A DNA stretch of 64,000 bases. It comes from Saprospiraceae bacterium (GTDB lineage Bacteria; Bacteroidota; Bacteroidia; Chitinophagales; Saprospiraceae). A program made the position numbers and the translations under genes. Shown here one piece after another: positions 1 through 9,496 of the stretch (positions within the stretch are counted from its first letter, which is position 1; each line of letters begins with the position of its first letter). Location of the stretch: contig JAHDHH010000012.1 of assembly GCA_020631405.1 (NCBI GenBank), positions 1 to 64,000 of the forward strand. Reading direction: 5' to 3'. Under the pieces are notes generated by a model. The model was not told the DNA's origin, ran no database searches, and saw only the letters and a program-made list of their open reading frames with translations.

Positions 1-3000
1 CATTATAGTTATCACCATCGTTACCTAAAATACCATCACAGTTACCATCATCCCAAACTCTTAGAATCACTACCATACTGTCTTGGTAAGAAATAGGATC
101 ACCATTAATACCTGTATAAGTATTACCAGCAGCTAAATCATCACAACAGAACTTAACAAAAGCACCACCGTCTGTATCATCGTCAAAATCATCATCATGT
201 CTGTCATTGTTGAAAGTAACATTGTTGTTATATCCGTCAATACCAACGTTTCCACATATAGGTGCTCCACTTGGTCTTCTTACTTCTAACTTGATTGGTC
301 CACAATCTCCATCATGTGATCCATTATCAATGCTATTCGTATATACTTGAGCATATCCACCAACGTCAGATCCACCACTTGTAAGGCTAACAACAATCTG
401 CTCCTTAGCAATTGCTACTGGAGGAGTATCATCTATTACATTAACCATCAACACACTTGAATTAGTGTTTCCACAACAATCAACAGTAGTATATGTGAAT
501 GGGTGTAAACCTTTAGGTGCACCGATTACCATATATGGAGCATTTCCGCTACCATCCATTGAAGTTACAGTTACTCCTGCAGGTCCTGAAACAGTATAAG
601 CTAAGTCTGGTCCTGAACAAGCATCAAATAAATGCTCTGGTGCAGGTAATACTCCACTAGCTACACATCCCCAAGGACTAACGCTAAGTTGAATAGGTGC
701 TCCAGCAGTAATTTCTGGTGCTACATCATCAACAGCTTTAATAATCTGGATAAATGTCGTAGGTGCTCCTCCTGTCTGGTCACACCAGTCAATTAAAGTC
801 CAAGTTCTGATAACTTTTAGGTTACCTGAACATTCTCCACCACATGCAGGGATAGCTGTATCACTGTATGATACAAATACACTACATACATTGTTATCAA
901 TTTTCTGATTGTGGTAAGTTCCATCACAACCTAATTGTGAGTAATACGGGTAAGCATACTCATATCCTTCGTTATTCTCAACGATAGAAGGTGAAGTAGG
1001 GTTACATGAAGAACCTCCTGCACTTTCATCATCTTCTGTTGTTGGATCATCAAAGTAAGCTGCAATATCTTCTGGAGAAGTTCCAGTTCCACATGGCAAG
1101 TCAACCTCAGCAAATGGAGTTAAAATAATTGTTCCTAATCCGTCAAGACCAACATTTTCTACTACGATGTTTTGTGTACATACAGAAGTATTTCCACTTG
1201 CATCAGTAGCTATCCACTGTCTTACCACATTTCCACCTGCACATCCGCTGTCAGAGAAAGAATCACTGAATTCGAATGTCACACCACAATTATCAAAAGT
1301 TGATGGTGGCACAGCTGGTGCATCATATGTTACTATAATACCTACAGAAATATTAGTGTAAACCTCACCAGCAAAACTGTTAGTGATATCTATCTGCCAG
1401 TCAGCAGTTGGGTCTTCACCGATAAAATCAGTCAAATCACCAAATCCTGGGCTACTGAATGTTCCTCCTGAAGTAAAATCAGGACAACCATTTCCAGCAG
1501 GCGCTTCATTATCTAAAACAAAGTTGATTAAGTTAGCCTCTCCACAGAAAGCAGGTCCCCAGTTAGGAGGTGTAATCAATACAGATGTACCAGTTGTTAA
1601 ATTAGTAATTGTTACAGCTAAATCATCTAAATCATTGTCTTGTCCGTTAGAGTTATCATCTTGGTATGTCAATGCAACATTCACATCAGAAATCACAGCT
1701 CCATCAGCTAATGCAACACTAACTACTTCTGTCAATACTGCACTTCCATCACTTGCTACACCTGGTACAAATACAGGAGCATTAGCTACCGCACCTGTCA
1801 ATGCAGGAGTAGGGTAAGCTATTACATCACCTGCAGCATACTCTATACAGCTAATAGTGATATCTCTACACTCTAATAACGGTCCTAATTTGTCTTCTAC
1901 TGTGAACGTACCCCAACAAGTATTTCCTTCTGGGCTTGTCACCATGTATGTGTGATCACCTAAGAAGCCACCTAAGTTAACAGGTACATCTGGATCAACA
2001 TCAAATGCTAAAGACTCAACATTGTTAGGTACTATTGTCACTACATAATCATCATAACATGCATAAGGTCCACCTTCTAAGAACATATCTGATGAGAACA
2101 AGATGCTACATGCATCATCAACTGAAATATTCACATGGTCGTTACATGCAAGCGATTGTACTGGCACAGTAGGAGCTATCACTTCTACATCGAATGTACA
2201 ATCAGAATCAGCTAAAAATCCTGCAGGCACTGTTACTGTCACTGTAGTAATTCCTACAGGGAACTCAGCACCTGAAACAAACTCAGCAGGCGATACAACT
2301 GGAACCAAAGGTCCAGTGATACTCAATGCCATATTAGATACAATAGTTGTTCCTGTGTTACCAGCAGAAAGACCAGTACCCTCATAATCACCATCAGATG
2401 TCTGATCGAATACCACTACATCTCCATCAACTACACCAGGTACTATTACAGACCCAGTTCCATTAGCTGTTACGTTTGTCACTACTGTACCATTTACAGT
2501 AACTACAAATGGATCCCAAAAATCACCAAATGAATCAGTATTCTGAAAATCATAGTCAAAAGTAAAGTCTGCTGTTCCAGCTCCGATTCCTGACATTACT
2601 ATAGTATTAGCAGAACTGTAAGCACCAACTCCTGCAGGTGCACCAGAACCATCTCCAGTCAAAGTAAATCCTGTAGCAGTTACACCTGTAATAGTAGCGT
2701 TTCCGTCACCATCAAATGTTCCAGCAGGAACTACACCAGGGAATGTAAATACACAGTCTCCAGTTAAGCCTATATCGTAAAAGACTACAGCTCCACAATC
2801 TCCTGAACCAATAACTTCTACTACATCATCAGGGCATACTAAATCACAACATGGGTCACATACATTCGCTATATCATCTACTACTACACCATTAAACTGT
2901 ACATCTGCTGTATATCCTACAGATACTTCATGGTAAAATGTAAATATAAACGTACCAGGAGCATCAGCTGTAACAGCTTGCAAACCAACAAGAGGAGTAG

Positions 3001-3904
3001 CAGTAGCAGGATCAACTGGAACACCAGTATAACCACCCACTATATCCAACATAAGGTCTGGCCCAGTACAAGTTGGACATGTTACAGTAATAGTCTCTTC
3101 TACATAAAGCACTTCATCAACTAGTCCATCACCATCTAAGTCATTTCCTAAATTATTAGGATTAGCGCAATCACAAGGGTCAAATACGTCCAATGTAACT
3201 GGAGGTAATATTAAATCAAAGCAACCACTTCCATCAAGAGGTGGAAAATCACCAGCAGCAGCTAAACCAACAGATGCTCCCGTGTCATCAAACACCTCGA
3301 AAGACACCTCACTAGCCCAATCTGGACCTCCTCCTGTACCTGCTCCGCCAGCTGAACCAGGGTAACAAATAGTTAATGACCCGTCCGTAGGGTATAAGAA
3401 AGATACTGTTCCAGTACCTTCGTAAATTGGATTAACAGCACCTGTAACAGCTCCGTTGATCACAATGTCAAGACCAGTTCCGTTATTGAATCCATCACCA
3501 AATGAATCTGCAAAGGTGATAGTATAAGTAGAAGTAGTTCCAGGTATTGAAGTGTCAACAGCTGGTGGAAATCCGTAACTAGAACCAGCAGCAAAACTTG
3601 CATTAGAACCAACAGCGTTGGCATCGCAATCATACAATGTCCATGCGATCTCGCCATCCCAAGCACCAGACACAGCTTCTATTATCGTAATAACATCACC
3701 AGTATTGACAGTAATAGCTTGAGATATTGCTAAACCTCCCGTAGAACTGACAGAACTAACAACAGTGCCATTAACATCTATATCAATGACAGCACCATTC
3801 ATACCATCGCCAAAAGAATCTTCTACGACAAGCGTATAGTCACACTGGGCACTCATTGCTATGATACCGCAGAAGAAGAATAAAATCGTAAATAAATTTT
3901 TCAT
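1..3904 (-). CDS. Giant secreted CUB-like/HYR-repeat surface protein, 3' end outside window
   Basis: The reading frame is open from the start codon at 3902-3904 to the window edge, at least 1301 codons, so the C-terminus and any sorting domain are missing. It begins with a clear signal peptide (MKNLFTILFFFCGIIAMSAQ). Two modules with the DSFGDGxNG motif follow (about residues 20-110 and 120-220), a type common in secreted Bacteroidota proteins and CUB-like, and a partial third copy lies further on. The rest consists of HYR/Ig-like repeats with paired cysteines and phrases such as DDTPPVA and FCCDD. The stretch near the window edge (LEVRRP, FVKFCCDD) strongly resembles a module in the giant protein at 17771-22822. 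It starts 18 bases after a small secreted protein gene, so the two are probably co-transcribed. An adhesive or matrix role at the cell surface, exported by T9SS, is inferred. Confidence 0.85.
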   Translation of the reverse strand, partial: MKNLFTILFFFCGIIAMSAQCDYTLVVEDSFGDGMNGAVIDIDVNGTVVSSVSSTGGLAISQAITVNTGDVITIIEAVSGAWDGEIAWTLYDCDANAVGSNASFAAGSSYGFPPAVDTSIPGTTSTYTITFADSFGDGFNNGTGLDIVINGAVTGAVNPIYEGTGTVSFLYPTDGSLTICYPGSAGGAGTGGGPDWASEVSFEVFDDTGASVGLAAAGDFPPLDGSGCFDLILPPVTLDVFDPCDCANPNNLGNDLDGDGLVDEVLYVEETITVTCPTCTGPDLMLDIVGGYTGVPVDPATATPLVGLQAVTADAPGTFIFTFYHEVSVGYTADVQFNGVVVDDIANVCDPCCDLVCPDDVVEVIGSGDCGAVVFYDIGLTGDCVFTFPGVVPAGTFDGDGNATITGVTATGFTLTGDGSGAPAGVGAYSSANTIVMSGIGAGTADFTFDYDFQNTDSFGDFWDPFVVTVNGTVVTNVTANGTGSVIVPGVVDGDVVVFDQTSDGDYEGTGLSAGNTGTTIVSNMALSITGPLVPVVSPAEFVSGAEFPVGITTVTVTVPAGFLADSDCTFDVEVIAPTVPVQSLACNDHVNISVDDACSILFSSDMFLEGGPYACYDDYVVTIVPNNVESLAFDVDPDVPVNLGGFLGDHTYMVTSPEGNTCWGTFTVEDKLGPLLECRDITISCIEYAAGDVIAYPTPALTGAVANAPVFVPGVASDGSAVLTEVVSVALADGAVISDVNVALTYQDDNSNGQDNDLDDLAVTITNLTTGTSVLITPPNWGPAFCGEANLINFVLDNEAPAGNGCPDFTSGGTFSSPGFGDLTDFIGEDPTADWQIDITNSFAGEVYTNISVGIIVTYDAPAVPPSTFDNCGVTFEFSDSFSDSGCAGGNVVRQWIATDASGNTSVCTQNIVVENVGLDGLGTIILTPFAEVDLPCGTGTSPEDIAAYFDDPTTEDDESAGGSSCNPTSPSIVENNEGYEYAYPYYSQLGCDGTYHNQKIDNNVCSVFVSYSDTAIPACGGECSGNLKVIRTWTLIDWCDQTGGAPTTFIQIIKAVDDVAPEITAGAPIQLSVSPWGCVASGVLPAPEHLFDACSGPDLAYTVSGPAGVTVTSMDGSGNAPYMVIGAPKGLHPFTYTTVDCCGNTNSSVLMVNVIDDTPPVAIAKEQIVVSLTSGGSDVGGYAQVYTNSIDNGSHDGDCGPIKLEVRRPSGAPICGNVGIDGYNNNVTFNNDRHDDDFDDDTDGGAFVKFCCDDLAAGNTYTGINGDPISYQDSMVVILRVWDDGNCDGILGNDGDNYN

Positions 3905-3911
3905 AAAATCG

Positions 3912-3917
3912 TCGGTT
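3912..3917 (-). promoter_or_regulatory. AACCGA leader motif before the giant HYR gene
   Basis: On the minus strand the 18-base spacer before the start codon reads AAGAAAACCGACGATTTT. The AACCGA core lies 7 bases before the ATG. It is one of six such leaders in the surface-protein region. Confidence 0.45.
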
Positions 3918-3922
3918 TTCTT

Positions 3923-4300
3923 TTAATTTCTTAATAATTGGTTGACTTCCTCAAACAAGGCATTGACGTCAACTGACGATGGCAACTTTGAGTTTGAAGA
4001 ATAATAATTAGCCAATTTTGGACTGACAGCAGCTATCGCATCACTAACTGATCTAGTTTTTAATGCCGCAGTCAACCTTTTAGCATAATTAACTTTAATC
4101 ATACTTGTGATATACAAGTCTGCACTATCGCCTTGATAGCCTTCCACATGAGTGGGGTTTGACTGTAGTTGTGTAGCTTCTTGCTTTAAAACAAGAGCAG
4201 CATCTCCACTAGCCATGTAACTCTGAGCCATAAGACTCGAATCAAATGAGAATGCACATAGCAAACATGCGATCATCACTAGATTTTTAAAACTTTTCAT
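3923..4300 (-). CDS. Small secreted protein of unknown function
   Basis: About 125 residues. I chose the ATG at 4300 because it starts a normal signal peptide (MKSFKNLVMIACLLCAFSF, then SSLMAQS); a longer frame reaches 4399 but its N-terminus is not signal-like. The mature part is hydrophilic and looks helical, with residues such as LKQEATQLQ and LFEEVNQLLRN at the C-terminus, and contains no cysteine and no domain I recognise. It lies 18 bases upstream of the giant HYR protein gene on the same strand, which suggests a helper or partner for that protein. Its leader carries the AACCGA motif. Function is unknown. Confidence 0.7.
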   Translation of the reverse strand: MKSFKNLVMIACLLCAFSFDSSLMAQSYMASGDAALVLKQEATQLQSNPTHVEGYQGDSADLYITSMIKVNYAKRLTAALKTRSVSDAIAAVSPKLANYYSSNSKLPSSVDVNALFEEVNQLLRN

Positions 4301-4312
4301 GAGATTGAGTTT

Positions 4313-4318
4313 TCGGTT
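4313..4318 (-). promoter_or_regulatory. AACCGA leader motif before the small secreted protein gene
   Basis: The minus strand reads TTTAACCGAAAACTCAATCTC directly before the ATG at 4300, so the core ends 12 bases before the start. A near-match to a -7 box, TAAATTTT, lies just upstream (4321-4328). Confidence 0.4.
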
Positions 4319-4750
4319 AAAAAATTTAGGTTTAAAAAATTTGATTATATCGATTCTAGCCAACCAAATAGTATTATGGCAATAACCCATGCTCATCATT
4401 ATGAGTGGGTAAACACCGCTTAGAATGCACTAGAACATTCAAATGACATTTCACTTGAAGCTTCCACGAACACTTTAAACTATTTGACCTGAATACGGCG
4501 GATATCGATTAGCCCATAAACAAAATCCAATATTCAGATCAAACCAAACTTGTAAAATATTGATACAACAGACAACTGGGTGAGTAAAAACGATGCAAAA
4601 TGATTTCGTCGACAGATTGAGGCATCGTATGTAAAGTGCCTATAGAAAGGCACTTGAAATGGTTCTTTAAAAACTCAGTTGGCTATGTGTATACAATTAT
4701 ACGCTGGAACAAATACATGTTAATTCGCATCAACAGCACTTATTCAGCAA

Positions 4751-4758
4751 CAAATATA
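4751..4758 (-). promoter_or_regulatory. Candidate minus-strand -7 box TATATTTG
   Basis: It matches the Bacteroidota -7 consensus TAnnTTTG exactly. Downstream it reads TTGCTGAATAAG, very close to the sequence after the peroxidase-like gene promoter (TTCTCTGAATAAG). No clear -33 TTG was seen. It could drive the gene at 4300 through a long leader, or a small RNA. Confidence 0.35.
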
Positions 4759-4865
4759 ACTATAGAACTTTAAAATAAAATTATTTAGAGAGAAAAAATA
4801 TTTATAATAAAAACTTTTATATGTAACTATGCATCTACATCAACCATATACTTCTAAATACCTAA

Positions 4866-4873
4866 AACATTTG
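4866..4873 (+). promoter_or_regulatory. Candidate -7 box AACATTTG, almost leaderless
   Basis: This is a partial TAnnTTTG match whose TTTG ends 5 bases before the ATG at 4879. Transcription would start at or very near the start codon. The same arrangement precedes the genes at 40152 and 43482. Confidence 0.35.
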
Positions 4874-4878
4874 CAGTC

Positions 4879-7800
4879 ATGCAACACAAACTAATTATAC
4901 TCCATATTATATGTATGATTTTACTAAGTTGTGCAGAAGCACCAGAGACCAATACTACAAGACCCACGTCAAACCACTCTGCATCAGAACACCTATTCAA
5001 GATACACAATAGATCAGCTACTGGTATCTCTATAGTGAATACCATCAAAGAGTCCCCAGAGCTCAATGTTGAAAAAGATAATTCAGTGATCCAGGGTGCA
5101 GGAGTTGGCATCATCAATCTTAACAATGATGACCTCCCAGATCTAGTAGTAAACTACAATATGGTTCCTAACCAATTGTATGTCAATAAAGGAAATTTTA
5201 AGTTTGAGAATGTGACACTGCAATCAAAACTCAAAGCCACCAATGGATGGTCCACTGGCGTTACTATTGTGGATATAGATGGCGACAATGACGATGACAT
5301 CTATATTACTAATGGACTTCACTTGGATAGTAAGAGGAGAAAAAACAATCTCTATATCAATGATGGTAATGGAGTATTCAACGAGGAAGCAAGTCAACAC
5401 AATCTAGATGACGATGGCTATGGTGTGATGAGCTATTTTTTTGACTACGACAATGATGGCGACCTAGATGTACTGATATTAAACCAACCGCCTAGTCATA
5501 TGACCTTAAAGAAAGCCAGAAAATCAAACGATGCAGCTCTCTACTCTAACAAACTCCTAAGGAATGATGGAGGTGACTTCGTCGATATAACCCAACAATC
5601 TGGTATAGAGAGTTTCAACTACTCACTCAGTGCTATTACCTTCGACTATAATGAAGATGGCTTTATGGACATATTTATAGCCAATGACTACTTCGAACCA
5701 GATCAGCTATTTATCAATAACGGTAAGGGCAAATTTGTGGATATAGCTCTTAATGTCTTTCATCATACTAGTAACTTTAGTATGGGTTCTGACCTTGGTG
5801 ACATTGACAACGATGGACTCCTGGATATATTTGTTGCAGATATGGTAGCAGAAGATAACTACCGTCAAAAGACAAACATGAGCGGGATGAATCCGGAATT
5901 GTTCTGGAGCAATGTAGCAAAGGGCTTTAACCATCAATATATGTTCAATACATTGCACCTCAACAACCAGTTAGGCTCATACAGTGAGATAGCGCAGATG
6001 GCCAATGTTGCAATGACGGACTGGAGTTGGACTCCTCTATTTATTGACTTTAATTTAGACGGGTATAAGGATCTAATAGTGACTAACGGAACTTTGAGAG
6101 AAATTAGAAACAAAGACCATAATAACTATAGGAAATCCGTAGAGGATAGTCTATTTCGGACTACTGGCAATGCAAGGATTTCGTCAAAGCAATTGTACGA
6201 GATATCAACAAAAGCACCTCAACAAAAGCTAAGCAACAAACTATTCTTGAACAATGGTGATCTCACCTTTGAGAAAGTCGATGACCAATGGGGTCTCAAC
6301 CAAAAGACTATTACTCAGGCTGCTGCCTATGCCGACTTTGACAATGATGGAGATCTCGACATAGTCATGAGTAGCAACATCAAGGGTATAGACATCTTGC
6401 AGTCCCTAGCCGTAGAGAAGCAAGTAGGGAATTACCTGAATATCATACTTGAGGGTAAGGAAAAGAATACCAAAGCAATAAATGCTCAGGTGAGCATAGA
6501 ATATGCTAATGGACTTACGCAGGTACAGAATTTTTCTCCTTATCGTGGCTATATTAGCTCTAACCAAGGCATCATTCAATTTGGACTAGGTGATGTCTCT
6601 ATGGTAGATAAGGTTTTGGTCACATTTGTGGGTGGGAATACCGTAAGTATCAACAACGTAAAAGCTAATCAGACCATAACGATTCAAGAAGAAGATGGTA
6701 AGGACTTTCAACCAGATAAATCACCTGAAACCCTACTGTCCTATTATAACGGAAAAGTGAGACTAGAGCACAAAGAGAATGCTTATGACGACTACGAACA
6801 CGAGATACTAATACCGTATAAAATGTCAAGTCTTGGACCAACAATGGCTGTTGGAGATGTCAATGGAGACAAGAATGATGACATCTTTTTTGGAGGATCA
6901 GCAGGTACCAATGCTATACTTTTGTTTGGCACAAGCAATGGAACAATCATCAATAGTAACAATACCTGTTTTTCAAGTGCTTTTAATGCTGAAGACAGTT
7001 GCTCTGAATTTTTTGATTGTGATGGAGATGGGGATTTGGACTTATACGTCTGCGGCGGAAGCAATGAATTTGAAGTGGGTCATGACAATTATATTGATAG
7101 GCTCTATATCAATAATGGGGACGGCATGTTTGTACAAAGTACAAATATGCCGAAGACTAAAGAAAGCACTCATACGGTACTACCCTTTGACTATGATGAT
7201 GACGGCGACCTAGACCTCTTTGTTGGTGGTCGCCAAGTCCCGCGTCAATATGGAGCATCTGCAAATAGCTATCTCTACACCAATGATGGCTCAGGCAGCT
7301 TTATGGATTCATCTCAAGACTTAGCTCCTGATTTTACCAACTTAGGGATGGTAACAGATGCCACCTATGCAGATATTACTCAAGATGGCAAGCCAGAATT
7401 AGTAATTAGTGGAGAGTGGATGCCTTTAACTGCCTTCAGTTGGAACAATAGTCAATTAGAGAAAGTAGAACTCTCTACTCTAGAGAATACCCACGGCCTT
7501 TGGAATGCTATCGAAGTTGTGGATATTAACAATGACGGATATAATGATATCATTGGTGCAAATCTCGGGTTAAACAACAAGTACAAAGCTAGTGAGGAGA
7601 ATCCTTTCAAAATCTACGTTGACGACTTCGATGCTAATGGATCTAACGACGTCTACTTAGGCTACTATAACAATGATGGAGTGTGCTATCCTGTGAGGGG
7701 TAGACAATGCTCTTCAGAGCAAATGCCATTTGTGAAAAAGAAATTTGAAAATTATAATGAATTTGCCTTGGCTTCGATAGACGATGTTCTCAAAGGCAAG

Positions 7801-8205
7801 AAATCTGAGAAGACAATCTCGAAAAGAGCAAATACGTTTGCACATACGGTATACTTTGGAAACGAGTCTGGTGGTTTTACAGGCAAGCCTCTACCCAATA
7901 GTGCCCAAAGGTCAATTGGAAAGGATATTCTTATCACAAATCTAGATAAAGATCCAGAAAACGAAATCTACTTAATCGGCAATTATTACGACCGAGAAGT
8001 AGAGACTACACGAAGTGATGCTGGCATTGGTTGCATTATCAATGTAGCTGAGGACATGACTTACTCAATGCCAAGTCCATTAGAAATAGGTGCCTTGGCT
8101 AAGAGAGATGCTAGAGTTGTAAAAGCAATGCAATTAGGAGGAAATGATATCATTGCTGTTGCTAACAATAACTTCAAACTACAATTTTTTAAGGCAAATA
8201 ATTAA
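4879..8205 (+). CDS. FG-GAP/VCBS-repeat surface lipoprotein with ASPIC/UnbV domain (CRTAC1-like)
   Basis: 1108 residues. A lipoprotein signal ends in a lipobox (MILLSC, lipidated Cys about residue 18). The body is two runs of FG-GAP/VCBS repeats, recognised by many calcium-binding loops of the type DxDxDGxxD (IVDIDGDNDDDIYI, FDNDGDLDIVMS, DCDGDGDLDLYV). An ASPIC/UnbV-like segment sits between them (near NYLNIILEGKEKNTKAIN to FSPYRGYISSNQGIIQFGLG). Such proteins form calcium-bound beta-propellers on the outer membrane and are taken to bind glycans or proteins; no enzyme activity is implied. It is a full-length paralog of the protein at 9497-12769, sharing the segment PVRGRQCSSEQMPF. The two flank a sulfotransferase gene. 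The substrate is unknown. Confidence 0.88.
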   Translation: MQHKLIILHIICMILLSCAEAPETNTTRPTSNHSASEHLFKIHNRSATGISIVNTIKESPELNVEKDNSVIQGAGVGIINLNNDDLPDLVVNYNMVPNQLYVNKGNFKFENVTLQSKLKATNGWSTGVTIVDIDGDNDDDIYITNGLHLDSKRRKNNLYINDGNGVFNEEASQHNLDDDGYGVMSYFFDYDNDGDLDVLILNQPPSHMTLKKARKSNDAALYSNKLLRNDGGDFVDITQQSGIESFNYSLSAITFDYNEDGFMDIFIANDYFEPDQLFINNGKGKFVDIALNVFHHTSNFSMGSDLGDIDNDGLLDIFVADMVAEDNYRQKTNMSGMNPELFWSNVAKGFNHQYMFNTLHLNNQLGSYSEIAQMANVAMTDWSWTPLFIDFNLDGYKDLIVTNGTLREIRNKDHNNYRKSVEDSLFRTTGNARISSKQLYEISTKAPQQKLSNKLFLNNGDLTFEKVDDQWGLNQKTITQAAAYADFDNDGDLDIVMSSNIKGIDILQSLAVEKQVGNYLNIILEGKEKNTKAINAQVSIEYANGLTQVQNFSPYRGYISSNQGIIQFGLGDVSMVDKVLVTFVGGNTVSINNVKANQTITIQEEDGKDFQPDKSPETLLSYYNGKVRLEHKENAYDDYEHEILIPYKMSSLGPTMAVGDVNGDKNDDIFFGGSAGTNAILLFGTSNGTIINSNNTCFSSAFNAEDSCSEFFDCDGDGDLDLYVCGGSNEFEVGHDNYIDRLYINNGDGMFVQSTNMPKTKESTHTVLPFDYDDDGDLDLFVGGRQVPRQYGASANSYLYTNDGSGSFMDSSQDLAPDFTNLGMVTDATYADITQDGKPELVISGEWMPLTAFSWNNSQLEKVELSTLENTHGLWNAIEVVDINNDGYNDIIGANLGLNNKYKASEENPFKIYVDDFDANGSNDVYLGYYNNDGVCYPVRGRQCSSEQMPFVKKKFENYNEFALASIDDVLKGKKSEKTISKRANTFAHTVYFGNESGGFTGKPLPNSAQRSIGKDILITNLDKDPENEIYLIGNYYDREVETTRSDAGIGCIINVAEDMTYSMPSPLEIGALAKRDARVVKAMQLGGNDIIAVANNNFKLQFFKANN

Positions 8206-8300
8206 GGTCAACTCATAAGATATGGAAAGGCTATATAGCAGAATATCACAAGAATATAGTCCTAATTCAATGTGTTACATTGGGATGCAAACTAGAATAT

Positions 8301-9362
8301 CTACTTGCCAAATATTCTTTTTAAAATACTCTTCTTCTTGCTCTGGAATTGCAGTATAGGAACTATTTGCTTTGTTTGAATAGAGACCTCTTTTATAATA
8401 ATCTCTGTAATGCTTTTAGTAGTGTCGAGAGGAGACTCATTCGACTGATTATCATCTAACAACTTATACAGGTCTTCGCTACTCACAGAATTTAACAAAG
8501 ACCTAATCAAGATTTGGTTGAAATTCATAACATACTCTACCCCATCGCTTGTGTTATTCTTCAAGTATTGACTAATTGAGATAAGACTTTTTCTATTAAT
8601 TCTTATGAAATTGGAAGTAGGAATGTAAAGATCCAATAAGGTAAATCTTTCTGTGTACTTAAGAACATAATCATATTTATCTTTTATTATAGTATACCTA
8701 GAATTACCAACACCTAAGCCTTCAAATCTTTTCTTATAATACAGATATAATTCTAAGTCCAATGTGTTGTTTTTTTGGATTAACTCTTTGATTTCGTCGT
8801 TTACATCTTCTATTTGTGGTCTATTTAGCGTCACTCTTTTAGCTCTTATGGTTTTCTTCATCCTTACGTTCAATACTTTTCCCATGTAGGCTAAAGACTT
8901 TTCGAACTCTTCAAAAATGCAAACTTTCATATCTAAATCGTCTATTGTCTTAATCACATGATTTAAATCTGCATTACAAATTGGTTTCTCTGCGTAATAT
9001 CTGCGTCCTAATAGGAAGTTGATGGTAGCATTCTGAGTTTGCGAATTTTTGATATAAGATTCTAATGACTTGGGTTTTCTCTTGATTAAACTAAAATACT
9101 CAGGTCTATCTTTAATAAAATAGTATTCAGAAATTACTTTATCAACAGGATGCCTCAGCATCGTATATATTAAATAGTTTTTATAATGCCCGAAGTGTTT
9201 AGGGTCAAATATATCTCCGCTTTCAGAATACTTTGATTGGTGGTTCAAATGCCTATAATTCTCCCTATCCCTATTCTTTATCCATTCAGAATTACAAACA
9301 GCAGAATATAGTGTAGTCCCTCCAGTTTTTGGAATATGTATGAACAATGTGTTGTCTTTCAT
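8301..9362 (-). CDS. Sulfotransferase family 2-like protein
   Basis: 353 residues, no signal peptide, so cytoplasmic. The N-terminus FIHIPKTGGTTL is the PAPS 5'-phosphosulfate loop of carbohydrate sulfotransferases of the heparan-sulfate 2-O type, and MLRHPVDKVISEYYF matches the 3'-phosphate-binding segment. These enzymes move sulfate from PAPS to a hydroxyl group of a sugar. The C-terminal third (from about residue 230) is lysine-rich and not recognised. It lies convergent to one FG-GAP lipoprotein gene and downstream of the other, which hints at sulfation of a surface glycan. The ATG at 9362 is preceded by TAAATTTT and only six further bases, so the message may have almost no leader. The acceptor is unknown. 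Confidence 0.75.
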   Translation of the reverse strand: MKDNTLFIHIPKTGGTTLYSAVCNSEWIKNRDRENYRHLNHQSKYSESGDIFDPKHFGHYKNYLIYTMLRHPVDKVISEYYFIKDRPEYFSLIKRKPKSLESYIKNSQTQNATINFLLGRRYYAEKPICNADLNHVIKTIDDLDMKVCIFEEFEKSLAYMGKVLNVRMKKTIRAKRVTLNRPQIEDVNDEIKELIQKNNTLDLELYLYYKKRFEGLGVGNSRYTIIKDKYDYVLKYTERFTLLDLYIPTSNFIRINRKSLISISQYLKNNTSDGVEYVMNFNQILIRSLLNSVSSEDLYKLLDDNQSNESPLDTTKSITEIIIKEVSIQTKQIVPILQFQSKKKSILKRIFGK

Positions 9363-9496
9363 TAATCGAAAATTTACTTAATCAAGAATAAAAAATAGCT
9401 CCTTAATGTACAGACAGTATTTTCAATAAATCTAACTAATCTACTTTATTAAAATACCTCAATCAAAAGAATCAAATATTTATTGTCTATTGTTAG

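Larger units (their letters stand above)
4301..4878. other. 578-base gap between divergent surface-protein genes
   Basis: No convincing gene is visible. The gap holds the AACCGA motif (4313-4318), a bulged hairpin (4385-4410, arms ACCCA/TGGGT and CTCAT/ATGAG), a perfect 8-bp hairpin (4634-4655, AAGTGCCT/AGGCACTT), a minus-strand TATATTTG box (4751-4758) and the likely plus-strand promoter of the gene at 4879. If the minus-strand box is used, the leader of the gene at 4300 would be about 450 bases long and would contain both hairpins. Confidence 0.5.

Noticed and set aside
4301-4399. Upstream extension of the small secreted protein to 4399
   Set aside because: The extra 33 residues are not signal-like and include the leader with the AACCGA motif; the ATG at 4300 begins a normal signal peptide.
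4634-4655. AAGTGCCT/AGGCACTT hairpin as a terminator
   Set aside because: There is no T tract on either strand and no gene ends nearby.
8268-8282. CAATGT/ACATTG hairpin between convergent genes as terminator
   Set aside because: A 6-bp AT-rich stem without a T run is too weak to call.
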